This document shows, piece by piece, positions 26,698 through 33,982 of a stretch of 64,000 nt of DNA. The position numbers were made by a program, and so were the translations under genes. The DNA comes from an uncultured delta proteobacterium (GTDB lineage: Bacteria > Desulfobacterota > Desulfovibrionia > Desulfovibrionales > Desulfovibrionaceae): positions 2,577,335 through 2,641,334 of the forward strand of contig LT599018.1 of assembly GCA_900079685.1 (NCBI GenBank), written 5' to 3'. The notes under the pieces were generated by a model. The model saw only the letters and a program-made list of their open reading frames with translations, was not told the origin of the DNA and ran no database searches. How positions within the stretch are numbered: position 1 is the first letter of the stretch; every line of letters begins with the position of its first letter.

Positions 26698-28758
26698 ATG
26701 GCCAAAGCAAAAACACTCAAATTCAAGGCTGAGACCCAAAAGGTACTCAATATCCTGACGCACTCCCTGTACACCAATAGGGAGATTTTCCTGCGCGAGC
26801 TGCTCTCCAACGCTTCCGACGCGCTGGACAAGCTCCGCTTCCTCCAGAGCAAGGGCGAGGAGGTCCGTGATTCCGGCTTGCCGCTCCAGATCAGCATCAC
26901 CGTGGACAAAGACGCGGGCGTGTTGCAAATCGCGGATACCGGCCTCGGTATGACGGAACGGGAACTTATCGATAACTTAGGCACCATCGCCAAATCCGGT
27001 TCCGAGGAATTCCGGAACGCCATGGAAACCGGGGAAAAGGCCCCGGAAGGCGAAGAGACCGGGGAAGGAGTTTCCGGCGAAACGGCCGAGGATTCCGGCG
27101 AAACAGCGACGGCGACCGGTGCGAGCGGGGCGGCTTCCGGTGAGAACGAAGCGCCTTCCGGCACTGCCGCGCCGTCCGCTTCGCAGATTATCGGCCGGTT
27201 CGGGGTGGGGTTTTATTCCGTGTTCATGGTGGCGGACCATGTTGAGGTCATCTCCAAGGCCGCCCAGGGCGACGAGCCGCCCCACGTCTGGACCTCGGAA
27301 GGGATCGGCAGCTTCAGCATCCGGCCTCTGGAAGGCGTGGAAGCGGATACCTACGCGCGCGGCACCGTTATCAGGGCCACGCTCAAAGACGACGCCAAGG
27401 AGTTTCTGCAAGCCTACCGGCTCAAGGACGTCATCCGCAGGCATTCGAATTTCCTGCCCTTCCCCATCAACCTGGAAGGCGAGCAGATCAACACCACGCC
27501 CGCCCTGTGGCGCGAATCCAAATTCGCCATCACGCGGGAGCAGTACAACGAATTTTACACCTACCTGACCCAGGACGACACGCCGCCGCTGGAGGTCATC
27601 CATCTTTCCGTCGACGCGCCGGTCCAGTTCAACGCCCTGATTTTCATCCCGGACGCGGAAGCGGACTATTTCAACGTGCAACGCGACCAGTGGGGGCTTG
27701 ATCTCTACGCCCGCCGGGTGCTCATCGAGCGGGGCAACAAGGAGCTGGTCCCGGAATACCTGGCCTTCCTCAAGGGCGTGGTGGATACCGAGGACCTGCC
27801 GCTCAACATTTCCCGCGAAACCTTGCAGGAAAATGTGGTGCTGCGGAAAATTTCGCAGACCATCGTCAAGCAGGTGCTCTCCCACCTGGAAAAGATGGCC
27901 GCCAACGACAAGGAAAAATACGGCGCCTTCTGGAAGCGCCACGGCAAATACTTCAAGTTCGCGTTCCAGGATTACGCCAACCGCGACAAGGTGGCGCCCC
28001 TGCTGCGGTTTGCCTCGTCCGCTTCGGAAGGGGGTTCGCCCGGGGCTTCGGCTGACGGCGCGACCAGCTTTGACGCATACCTGGAACGCGCCAAACCGGA
28101 CCAGAAGGAGATCTGGTACCTGGCCGCCCCGTCCCTGGAAGCGGCGAAGGTCAACCCGCACATGGAACGCTTCCGCCGCAAGGGCCTTGAGGTGTTGTAC
28201 CTCCTGGAGCCGGTGGACGAGTTCGCCCTGGACAGCCTCGGCAAGTACAAGGATCATCCGTTCCGCGCCGTGGAGCAGGCCGAGGCCAAGGACCTCGACG
28301 CGTTCCCGGATGTGGACGACGCCCGCCCCGAGACAAAAGCCCTCAGCGACGAGGAGAAAACCTCCCTTGACGGCCTGGTGGGACGCATGCGCGCCATTTT
28401 GGGCGACAGGGTCAAGGATATCCGCGTCTCGGAACGCCTTGCCGGGAGCCCGGCTGTTCTGGTCTCCCCGGACGGCGTCAGTTCGTCCATGGAAAAATTG
28501 ATGCGCGTGATGCAGAAAAATGAGGAGATCCCCAAAAAGATCCTGGAAATCAATCCGGATCATCCCCTGTTCCGGAGCATCCTGCGGATTTTCGCCTCCA
28601 GCCCGGAAAACCCCGTCATCGCGGATGTGGTCAACGGCCTCTTTGACAACGTCCTGCTCCTGGACGGGTACCTCGGCGACCCGTACCTCATGGCCGACAG
28701 GAACCTCAAGCTGATGGACAAGGCCGCGTCCTGGTACGCGGATCTGCTTAAAATCTGA
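26698..28758 (+). CDS. htpG: Chaperone protein HtpG (Hsp90 family)
   Basis: 686 aa, longer than the usual 620-630. The N-terminal GHKL ATPase is complete: ELLSNASDALDKLR with the catalytic Glu and Asn, DTGLGM, and GRFGVGFYSVFM. Between SGSEEFRNA and IIGRFGVGF is a low-complexity acidic, Gly/Glu/Thr/Ala-rich insert of about 50 residues (roughly 110-160), in the ATP-lid region. A shorter insert, GGSPGASADGA, occurs in the middle domain near 445. The dimerisation domain is complete. AGGAAG lies six bases before the ATG. Confidence 0.95.
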   Translation: MAKAKTLKFKAETQKVLNILTHSLYTNREIFLRELLSNASDALDKLRFLQSKGEEVRDSGLPLQISITVDKDAGVLQIADTGLGMTERELIDNLGTIAKSGSEEFRNAMETGEKAPEGEETGEGVSGETAEDSGETATATGASGAASGENEAPSGTAAPSASQIIGRFGVGFYSVFMVADHVEVISKAAQGDEPPHVWTSEGIGSFSIRPLEGVEADTYARGTVIRATLKDDAKEFLQAYRLKDVIRRHSNFLPFPINLEGEQINTTPALWRESKFAITREQYNEFYTYLTQDDTPPLEVIHLSVDAPVQFNALIFIPDAEADYFNVQRDQWGLDLYARRVLIERGNKELVPEYLAFLKGVVDTEDLPLNISRETLQENVVLRKISQTIVKQVLSHLEKMAANDKEKYGAFWKRHGKYFKFAFQDYANRDKVAPLLRFASSASEGGSPGASADGATSFDAYLERAKPDQKEIWYLAAPSLEAAKVNPHMERFRRKGLEVLYLLEPVDEFALDSLGKYKDHPFRAVEQAEAKDLDAFPDVDDARPETKALSDEEKTSLDGLVGRMRAILGDRVKDIRVSERLAGSPAVLVSPDGVSSSMEKLMRVMQKNEEIPKKILEINPDHPLFRSILRIFASSPENPVIADVVNGLFDNVLLLDGYLGDPYLMADRNLKLMDKAASWYADLLKI

Positions 28759-28773
28759 CCGGCACCGTATGCG

Positions 28774-28812
28774 CACGAGAAAAACCTCGGGGCAACCCGA
28801 GGTTTTTCTCGT
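28774..28812. terminator. Bidirectional terminator after htpG
   Basis: CACGAGAAAAACCTCGGG and complement around a short GCAA loop, with A- and T-runs on both sides. It serves htpG and the convergent XRE gene. Confidence 0.85.
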
Positions 28813-28848
28813 GTGTACAACCGCACGCGCGCACCGGCGCGCCGCGCG

Positions 28849-29397
28849 TCAAACGCCTTTCCGCGCTGCCGCTTCTTGCCTCTCTTTCGCGATTCGCCTG
28901 AACCGGCGCAGCAGAATGATCGCCGCCCCCAGCAGCGTTACGGCGGCGGCGAGCGTCAGCCGCGTTTCCATTTCGTGGTAGCGGATGTAAAAGGAAAATT
29001 TTTCAAGGTGATTCAGTTGCTTGCCGAGCGCGTACGGCGGGTCGAGAAGGGACTGGACCCAGAGCAGTATGATCCCCAAAAGCCCGGCGGCGGCAAGGGC
29101 TGTTCCCAGGTATGCCCAGTACCCTGGCCTGCTCGCGGCAGTGACCGCTTGCGGCTGCGGTACCGGCGGCGGGGCGGTTTCGTCCGCGTTTTTGTTTTCC
29201 GCCTCGTCTTTCAGGAGATAGTCCGTGGAAACGCCGAAGTACGCGCTCAGGAGCAGGACCTTGTCCAACCCCGGTATGGTCTGGCCGGATTCCCATTTTG
29301 ATATGGACTGGTGGGAAACGTCGAGGGCCGCCGCGAGTTCCTCCTGGGTCACCCCGCGCGCCTTGCGGTTCTGCTGGATTTTCTGGGCAAGGGTCAT
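28849..29397 (-). CDS. XRE-family helix-turn-helix regulator with two C-terminal membrane segments
   Basis: 182 aa from the ATG at 29397. Cro/C1-type DNA-binding domain at residues 3-62 (RKARGVTQEELAAALDVSHQSISKWESG). A Pro-rich linker follows, then two hydrophobic helices (AYLGTALAAAGLLGIILLWV and LTLAAAVTLLGAAIILL). A membrane-tethered HTH protein suggests sensing of envelope state. An upstream in-frame extension to 29565 is GC-rich and unlikely to be translated. Target genes are not visible. Confidence 0.85.
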   Translation of the reverse strand: MTLAQKIQQNRKARGVTQEELAAALDVSHQSISKWESGQTIPGLDKVLLLSAYFGVSTDYLLKDEAENKNADETAPPPVPQPQAVTAASRPGYWAYLGTALAAAGLLGIILLWVQSLLDPPYALGKQLNHLEKFSFYIRYHEMETRLTLAAAVTLLGAAIILLRRFRRIAKERQEAAARKGV

Positions 29398-29679
29398 TGA
29401 TTTCCCGTATCCGGTGGTGGTCTGGCGATGCGCCGCCCCCTTATGTACCCTCAATGCGCCGCGCTGTAAATTCGCGCGCGCGCGTGACGCGCGCATGGCG
29501 TGCCCACCGCGTCCGGCGCGCCCGGCGCGAGGGTGCTTTCCGGTTTCCGTGTACGCCTTGCGCATCCGGCCTCCAGCCGGTGCCCCACCGGCATTCTGGA
29601 CGTTGTCGGGAAATCTTTTGCCCGTGCCCTGCCTGCCCGAAACACCGCCTGGTTTGCGCCGGGGCGCGCGGGTATAAGG
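29398..29679. other. Intergenic region, GC-rich, no gene recognised
   Basis: Holds a run of alternating CG around 29468-29495 and the upstream region of the XRE regulator. Open frames here are short and unlike the neighbouring genes. Confidence 0.4.
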
Positions 29680-29716
29680 AAAAAAAGCGGCAGGCGGGAA
29701 GCGCCTGCCGCTTTTT
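29680..29716 (-). terminator. Terminator of the small secreted protein gene
   Basis: AGCGGCAGGCG / CGCCTGCCGCT stem; the minus-strand transcript ends in TTTTTTT. Confidence 0.85.
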
Positions 29717-29729
29717 CGGGTTCCGCCGG

Positions 29730-29993
29730 TTACTTCTTCAGCTTGGCGGTCCAGTCATCATAGAATGTGCAGATGGCGTCGAGGTTGTTGGCCTGTTGCA
29801 GTTTTGGGAGGTCGTTTTGCATGGCGGCCATGACGTCCTGGTATTTCTTCTGGTCTTTCTGGACGACCTCCATGATGGCCTGCTGGAATGCCTGGGCCTT
29901 GGCGGTCGCTTCTTCGGTGGAGCAGGCGGCCCCGGCATGGGAGGCCGCGCCGAGAGACAGGAGAACAGTGAAGGCGAGAACTTTTTTGAACAT
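29730..29993 (-). CDS. Small secreted protein of unknown function
   Basis: 87 aa. Cleavable signal peptide MFKKVLAFTVLLSLGAASHAGA, then a 63-residue helical domain with two Cys (ACSTEEA, AICTFYDDW) that may form a disulfide. The pattern KAQAFQQAIMEVVQKDQKKYQDVM is amphipathic. It is alone, with AAAGGAG before the ATG and a terminator after, so probably expressed and periplasmic. No family is recognised. Confidence 0.75.
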   Translation of the reverse strand: MFKKVLAFTVLLSLGAASHAGAACSTEEATAKAQAFQQAIMEVVQKDQKKYQDVMAAMQNDLPKLQQANNLDAICTFYDDWTAKLKK

Positions 29994-30510
29994 GAAAAAC
30001 TCCTTTGAAAGTAAATGGGTAGCAGATCCTTAATCGTGCCGCTGTGCGCCCTGTCACGGTCCCCCGCGCACATGACGGTTCGTGTAGCAAAATGGCGCGA
30101 GGGCACAACATAGAGGGCTGTAAATTCGTGCAACCGTGGGTTGCACTGCCTGTTTTTTATGGATTTTTTTGTAATTTTTTCCCGCGGACAGCAAAAAAAT
30201 GAATGAAGGGCCGTGGGCATTTTTTCTTTTCTCCCGCCGGGGCGTCCCGGCGGCGGCAAAAATACACAGACCCCGGCGGCGGGGCGGGCCATGAAAGGGC
30301 GAATTGTGAATGAATTAAATTTTTTATAAAAACAAAGTAATCGTAAAAAAAATTTCTTGAAATATTTTTCTCATGCCCGTATGAAGAAGATGTTGTGGAG
30401 GGTTGTTTTTGTAAAGAATTATTTTTATGGCAGGGTCCATCGTGGAAAATTATTTTTGGAACAAAATTTCCACGCCGCGCCATTGGGGCAGCCATGGTTG
30501 AGGAGGCATT
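29994..30510. other. AT-rich intergenic region
   Basis: About 500 bp without a plausible gene, with a markedly AT-rich stretch at 30297-30450. It includes the candidate promoter listed next and the upstream region of the minus-strand secreted protein. Confidence 0.5.
30357..30385 (+). promoter_or_regulatory. Candidate promoter upstream of the 72-aa protein gene
   Basis: TTGAAA, 17-base spacer, TATGAA inside the AT-rich stretch, about 125 bases before the ATG of the next gene. Confidence 0.5.
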
Positions 30511-30729
30511 ATGTTTGAAGAATCCGGGTTTTTTGACGAGGTCATCATAACCGCTTCGGACGAAGTCTATGCCGACATTTGCGGCAAGGAAGCCGTGGTG
30601 TTGCACGGGTCGCGGGACAAGGACGGCCTCTGGCTTGCCGTGTACGTCCCCGGCGACAAGGTCTGGAAAGTAAAAGCCTGCGACATCGTACCCACAGGGC
30701 GCCGTGTGTTGGCTCCCGCCCTTCCGTAA
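30511..30729 (+). CDS. Small hypothetical protein
   Basis: 72 aa; no signal peptide or membrane helix. It begins MFEESGFFDEVIITASDEVYAD and continues with a GSRDKDGLWLAVYVPGDKVWKVKACDIVPTG beta-rich part. GAGGAGG six bases before the ATG and a candidate promoter upstream argue it is real. A GC-rich hairpin (30735-30772) follows. No family recognised. Confidence 0.65.
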   Translation: MFEESGFFDEVIITASDEVYADICGKEAVVLHGSRDKDGLWLAVYVPGDKVWKVKACDIVPTGRRVLAPALP

Positions 30730-30817
30730 CAAACCGGCGCCCGTGCCGGGCTCTCCCGCCCGGCGCGGGCGCTGTCGGATAGTTCCTCGCGTGTATCCCC
30801 CACCGCGAGGGATGTGA

Positions 30818-30868
30818 CCGGTAACGCGGCAATCGCCCCCGTGTTACCGGTTATCTTGTTTTTACCGG
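30818..30868 (+). terminator. Probable terminator before the DUF1538 gene
   Basis: ACCGGTAAC(GCGG) ... (CCGT)GTTACCGGT stem followed by TATCTTGTTTTT. It separates the small protein gene from the DUF1538 gene. Confidence 0.6.
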
Positions 30869-30961
30869 ACGTGGGCATAAGTGTTTCCGCTCCGGGACTT
30901 CTGTGATAGGGATTCTCATTACCGGCGGCGATATTGCCGGCGGTCATACGAGGAGCACCCG

Positions 30962-32467
30962 TTGATAGCTGATTTTGTCGAAAAATTTAAAGAATCCACG
31001 GTTTCGGTCGTTCCGATAATGGCCATTGTGGTGCTGCTCAGCCTGACCATCGCCCCCCTGGGGGAGGGGCAGCTCCCGCAGTTTCTGGCCGGGGGCGTGC
31101 TGTTGATCCTGGGACTCAGCACGTTTCTGGTCGGCGCGGAAATTTCGATGGTCCCTTTCGGCCAGCGGGTGGGTTCGGCCCTGACGCGCAAGCGCAGCCT
31201 CGCCCTTATGCTGTTCGCGTCCTTCGCCATCGGGTTCGCCATCACCATCGCGGAACCGGACGTGCAGGTTCTGGCGACGCAGGTCTCCGACATCATGCCC
31301 GGTATGGACCGGAACATGCTGCTCATGATGATCGCCGTGGGGGTGGGTATTTTTCTGCTCGTCGGCACCGGCCGCATCGTGCTGCAAATTCCCCTGCGGT
31401 ACCTCCTGATAGGATTCTATATCGCGCTCTTCGGCATGTGCGCCCTGGTGGACGCCGGGTTCGTGGGCGTGGCCTTTGACGCCGGCGGCGCGACAACCGG
31501 CCCCATTACCGTGCCGTTCATCATGGCCATGGGCGTGGGCGTGGCCGCCGCCGGGCGCAGGAAGGAAAGTTCCGACGGGGACGACAGCTTCGGCCTGGTC
31601 GGGCTTGCGTCCATCGGGCCCATTGCCGCGGTGGTCGTGTTCGGGCTCACGTCCGGCAGCAGCATGGCGGAAACCGCCGGCGAGCAGGGCGCATCCGCGG
31701 TCTTGTCCGTGGCGGACGCGTTTTTGTCCGTCCTGCCGCACATCACGCAGGAAATCGCCCTGGCCCTGCTGCCCTTGTTCATTATTTTCATCATCTTCCA
31801 GGTTCTGTTGCTGCGGCTGCCCGCGGAACAGGTAAAACGTATGGTTTTCGGCCTCATCTACGCCTATATCGGGCTGGTGGCCTTCATGACCGGCGTTTCC
31901 GGCGGGTTTTCCCCGGTGGGGAAATCGCTCGGTTTCGCGCTCGGCGCGTATTCGGCCTCCGTCCTCATTCCCGTGGGGTTTGTCCTCGGGGCGGTGGTTG
32001 TCTGCGCGGAACCGGCCGTCTGGATCCTGACCCAGCAGATTGAGGAAATCTCCGGCGGGTACATTCAGCGCAAGATCATGTTCGCGGCCCTTTCCATCAG
32101 CATCGCGGTGGCCGTGGTCTTAGGCATGCTCCGCGTGGTGACCGGCATGAGCATCTGGTACGTGCTCATTCCCGGCTACGCCCTGGCGCTCATGTTAACG
32201 CGGTTCTGCCCGCCGCTCTTCACGGCCATTGCCTTTGACTCCGGCGGGGTGGCCTCCGGCCCCATGGCCACAACCTTTATCCTGTCCCTGACGCTCGGCG
32301 CGTCCGCCGCCTGCGGCGGCAACCCGGCCACCGACGCCTTCGGCATGATCGCCATGATCGCCATGGCGCCGCTCATTACCATCCAGATACTCGGTATGAT
32401 TTTCAACCAGTTGGAAAAACGCCAGAAACAGCGGGAAGCGTTTCGTAAGGGAGACAAAGAATCATGA
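30962..32467 (+). CDS. DUF1538 integral membrane protein, two tandem repeats
   Basis: 501 aa from the TTG at 30962, which has GAGGAG six bases upstream; the in-frame ATG at 30881 lies in the leader. About twelve hydrophobic segments in two homologous halves: the FDAGGATTGPITVPFIMAMG motif in the first half is matched by FDSGGVASGPMATTFILSLT in the second. This inverted or direct repeat with a Gly-rich loop is typical of transporters. The substrate is unknown. Its last four bases overlap the start of the PII-like gene, so the pair is translationally coupled. Confidence 0.85.
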   Translation: MIADFVEKFKESTVSVVPIMAIVVLLSLTIAPLGEGQLPQFLAGGVLLILGLSTFLVGAEISMVPFGQRVGSALTRKRSLALMLFASFAIGFAITIAEPDVQVLATQVSDIMPGMDRNMLLMMIAVGVGIFLLVGTGRIVLQIPLRYLLIGFYIALFGMCALVDAGFVGVAFDAGGATTGPITVPFIMAMGVGVAAAGRRKESSDGDDSFGLVGLASIGPIAAVVVFGLTSGSSMAETAGEQGASAVLSVADAFLSVLPHITQEIALALLPLFIIFIIFQVLLLRLPAEQVKRMVFGLIYAYIGLVAFMTGVSGGFSPVGKSLGFALGAYSASVLIPVGFVLGAVVVCAEPAVWILTQQIEEISGGYIQRKIMFAALSISIAVAVVLGMLRVVTGMSIWYVLIPGYALALMLTRFCPPLFTAIAFDSGGVASGPMATTFILSLTLGASAACGGNPATDAFGMIAMIAMAPLITIQILGMIFNQLEKRQKQREAFRKGDKES

Positions 32468-33141
32468 GTCTTGCCTTCATGCCCGGAAAACTGCTCATCA
32501 GCATGGTGGGCCGCCACAAGGGCGAAAAGTTCGTGTCCATCGCCAAGGCGGCCGGAGCGCGCGGCGGCACCATCCTGTTCGGCCGCGCGGTCGTGGACAA
32601 CAAAATTTTACAGGCCCTTTTCCTGGCCGACGTGCAGCAGGATATCGTCTTCACCCTGATGCGGGACGAAGCGGACGCCGTTATCAGCGCGGTTTGCGCA
32701 ACCTGCCGCGAACAGCCCAAAAAACTGGGCGGCATCGCCTTTGTGCTGGACGTTTCCGGCATGCTCGTCCGCCAGAACCAGAATGCGCCAAAGACCACCG
32801 AGCCCGCCAAGGGCGCGAGGAGCGAAAAAATGGAATCCGGATATACCCTGCTGACGGTTATCGTGAACAACGGCTACGCCGACGACGTTATGGCCCAGGC
32901 CAGAAAAGCCGGGGCGCGCGGCGGCACCATCCTGACCGGGCGCGGCACGGCTTCCGAAGAGGACGTGCAGTTTTTCGGCATCACCCTGGTGCCGGAAAAG
33001 GAAGTGCTCATGATCGTCACGGAAAAGGAACTGGTCACCCCGATCCTTGACGCCATCCGCACGGTGCCGACCCTGGCCGAACCCGGCGGCGGCATCGTCT
33101 ACTCCATGAACGTCGAGGAGTTTATTCTGCTGGGGCAGTAA
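32464..33141 (+). CDS. Tandem PII-like regulatory protein
   Basis: 225 aa made of two PII/GlnB-like domains (residues about 7-105 and 122-222). Each has the phosphate-loop-like AGARGGTI, ILFGRA in the first and ILTGRG in the second, and the first contains KAAGARGGTILFGR. The T-loop Tyr-51 position is not recognisable. PII proteins bind ATP/ADP and 2-oxoglutarate and gate transporters such as AmtB; overlap with the DUF1538 gene makes it the probable regulator of that membrane protein. It is a fused pair rather than the usual single-domain trimer subunit. Confidence 0.85.
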   Translation: MSLAFMPGKLLISMVGRHKGEKFVSIAKAAGARGGTILFGRAVVDNKILQALFLADVQQDIVFTLMRDEADAVISAVCATCREQPKKLGGIAFVLDVSGMLVRQNQNAPKTTEPAKGARSEKMESGYTLLTVIVNNGYADDVMAQARKAGARGGTILTGRGTASEEDVQFFGITLVPEKEVLMIVTEKELVTPILDAIRTVPTLAEPGGGIVYSMNVEEFILLGQ

Positions 33142-33144
33142 ACG

Positions 33145-33245
33145 GCTGGGGGAAGGGGGAACTTTTCTTGAAAGAAAGGGGCGCGGCCCCTCCGGAGTTC
33201 CCCCTTCCCCCAGACCCCCATCCCCTTCCAAAGAACTTCAGTATG
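33145..33245 (+). repeat. Dispersed intergenic hairpin repeat, copy B
   Basis: Three bases after the PII-like stop. CTGGGGGAAGGGGGAACTTTTCTTG, its mirrored CCCCCTTCCCCCAG arm, then CCCCATCCCCTTCCAAAGAACTTCAGTATGG. The tail is nearly identical to copies C and D. Confidence 0.8.
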
Positions 33246-33281
33246 GAGTTGGATGGGACACGCTTGGCGCGTGTCCTTTTT

Positions 33282-33965
33282 TTATGCGCGGAGCCGGGCT
33301 TTACGGTGGGAGCGGGGGATGAGGGCCGTTATTTCCGCATCGGCAAGAGCGCGCATGCCTTCCGCTTTCTCGGGAAGGTTCGCCCGCTGGAAAAACCAGG
33401 GAGCCTTTTTGGGGACGATCGCGGCCATGGCCGGGACGGTTTCGGCCGTCACGAACGGTTCGACGCAGGTGGTGCGCGCCTCGAACGGCACGCTTGATGC
33501 CGCGAGCAGGCGGAGCGTTTCCCGCAGCTTTTCCCCGGCGTTTTCGTCCCGCGTCAGGGCCGGAGCATAGGCCTCCGGGGCGGTCTTCACGTCAACGGCC
33601 ACGTAATTGAGCAGGTGGCCGCGCAGCAGCCGTTCCACCACCTGGGGAAAGGAACCGTTGGTATCCAGCTTGACCTTGTAGCCGAGCGCCTTGGCCTCCC
33701 GGCACAGGAAATCGAGGCCGCTCTGGAAGCAGGGCTCGCCGCCGGAAATGGTTATGCCGTCCAGAAGCCCCTGGCGTTTGCGCAGAAACGCCAGGATGCC
33801 GTCAAGATCCGGCGCGGGCGCGGCACCGGGAAGGGGCGTCTCCGGCATAAGCTGCGCGTTGTGGCAATACGGGCAGTGAAAGTTGCACCCCTGGGTGAAC
33901 GCAAGCGCACTGACAAGGCCGGGAAAGTCGATGGTCGTCAACTTCTGAAACCCGCCGAAGAGCAT
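33282..33965 (-). CDS. nrdG: Anaerobic ribonucleoside-triphosphate reductase activating protein
   Basis: 227 aa radical SAM enzyme that installs the glycyl radical on NrdD. The Fe-S motif CNFHCPYC is at about residues 29-36, followed by GGEP (SAM-binding) near 77. The length fits the family of NrdG activases with an extended C-terminus. It lies 17 bases downstream of nrdD on the same strand. Confidence 0.92.
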   Translation of the reverse strand: MLFGGFQKLTTIDFPGLVSALAFTQGCNFHCPYCHNAQLMPETPLPGAAPAPDLDGILAFLRKRQGLLDGITISGGEPCFQSGLDFLCREAKALGYKVKLDTNGSFPQVVERLLRGHLLNYVAVDVKTAPEAYAPALTRDENAGEKLRETLRLLAASSVPFEARTTCVEPFVTAETVPAMAAIVPKKAPWFFQRANLPEKAEGMRALADAEITALIPRSHRKARLRA

Positions 33966-33982
33966 AGGGGAACCTCAATTGT

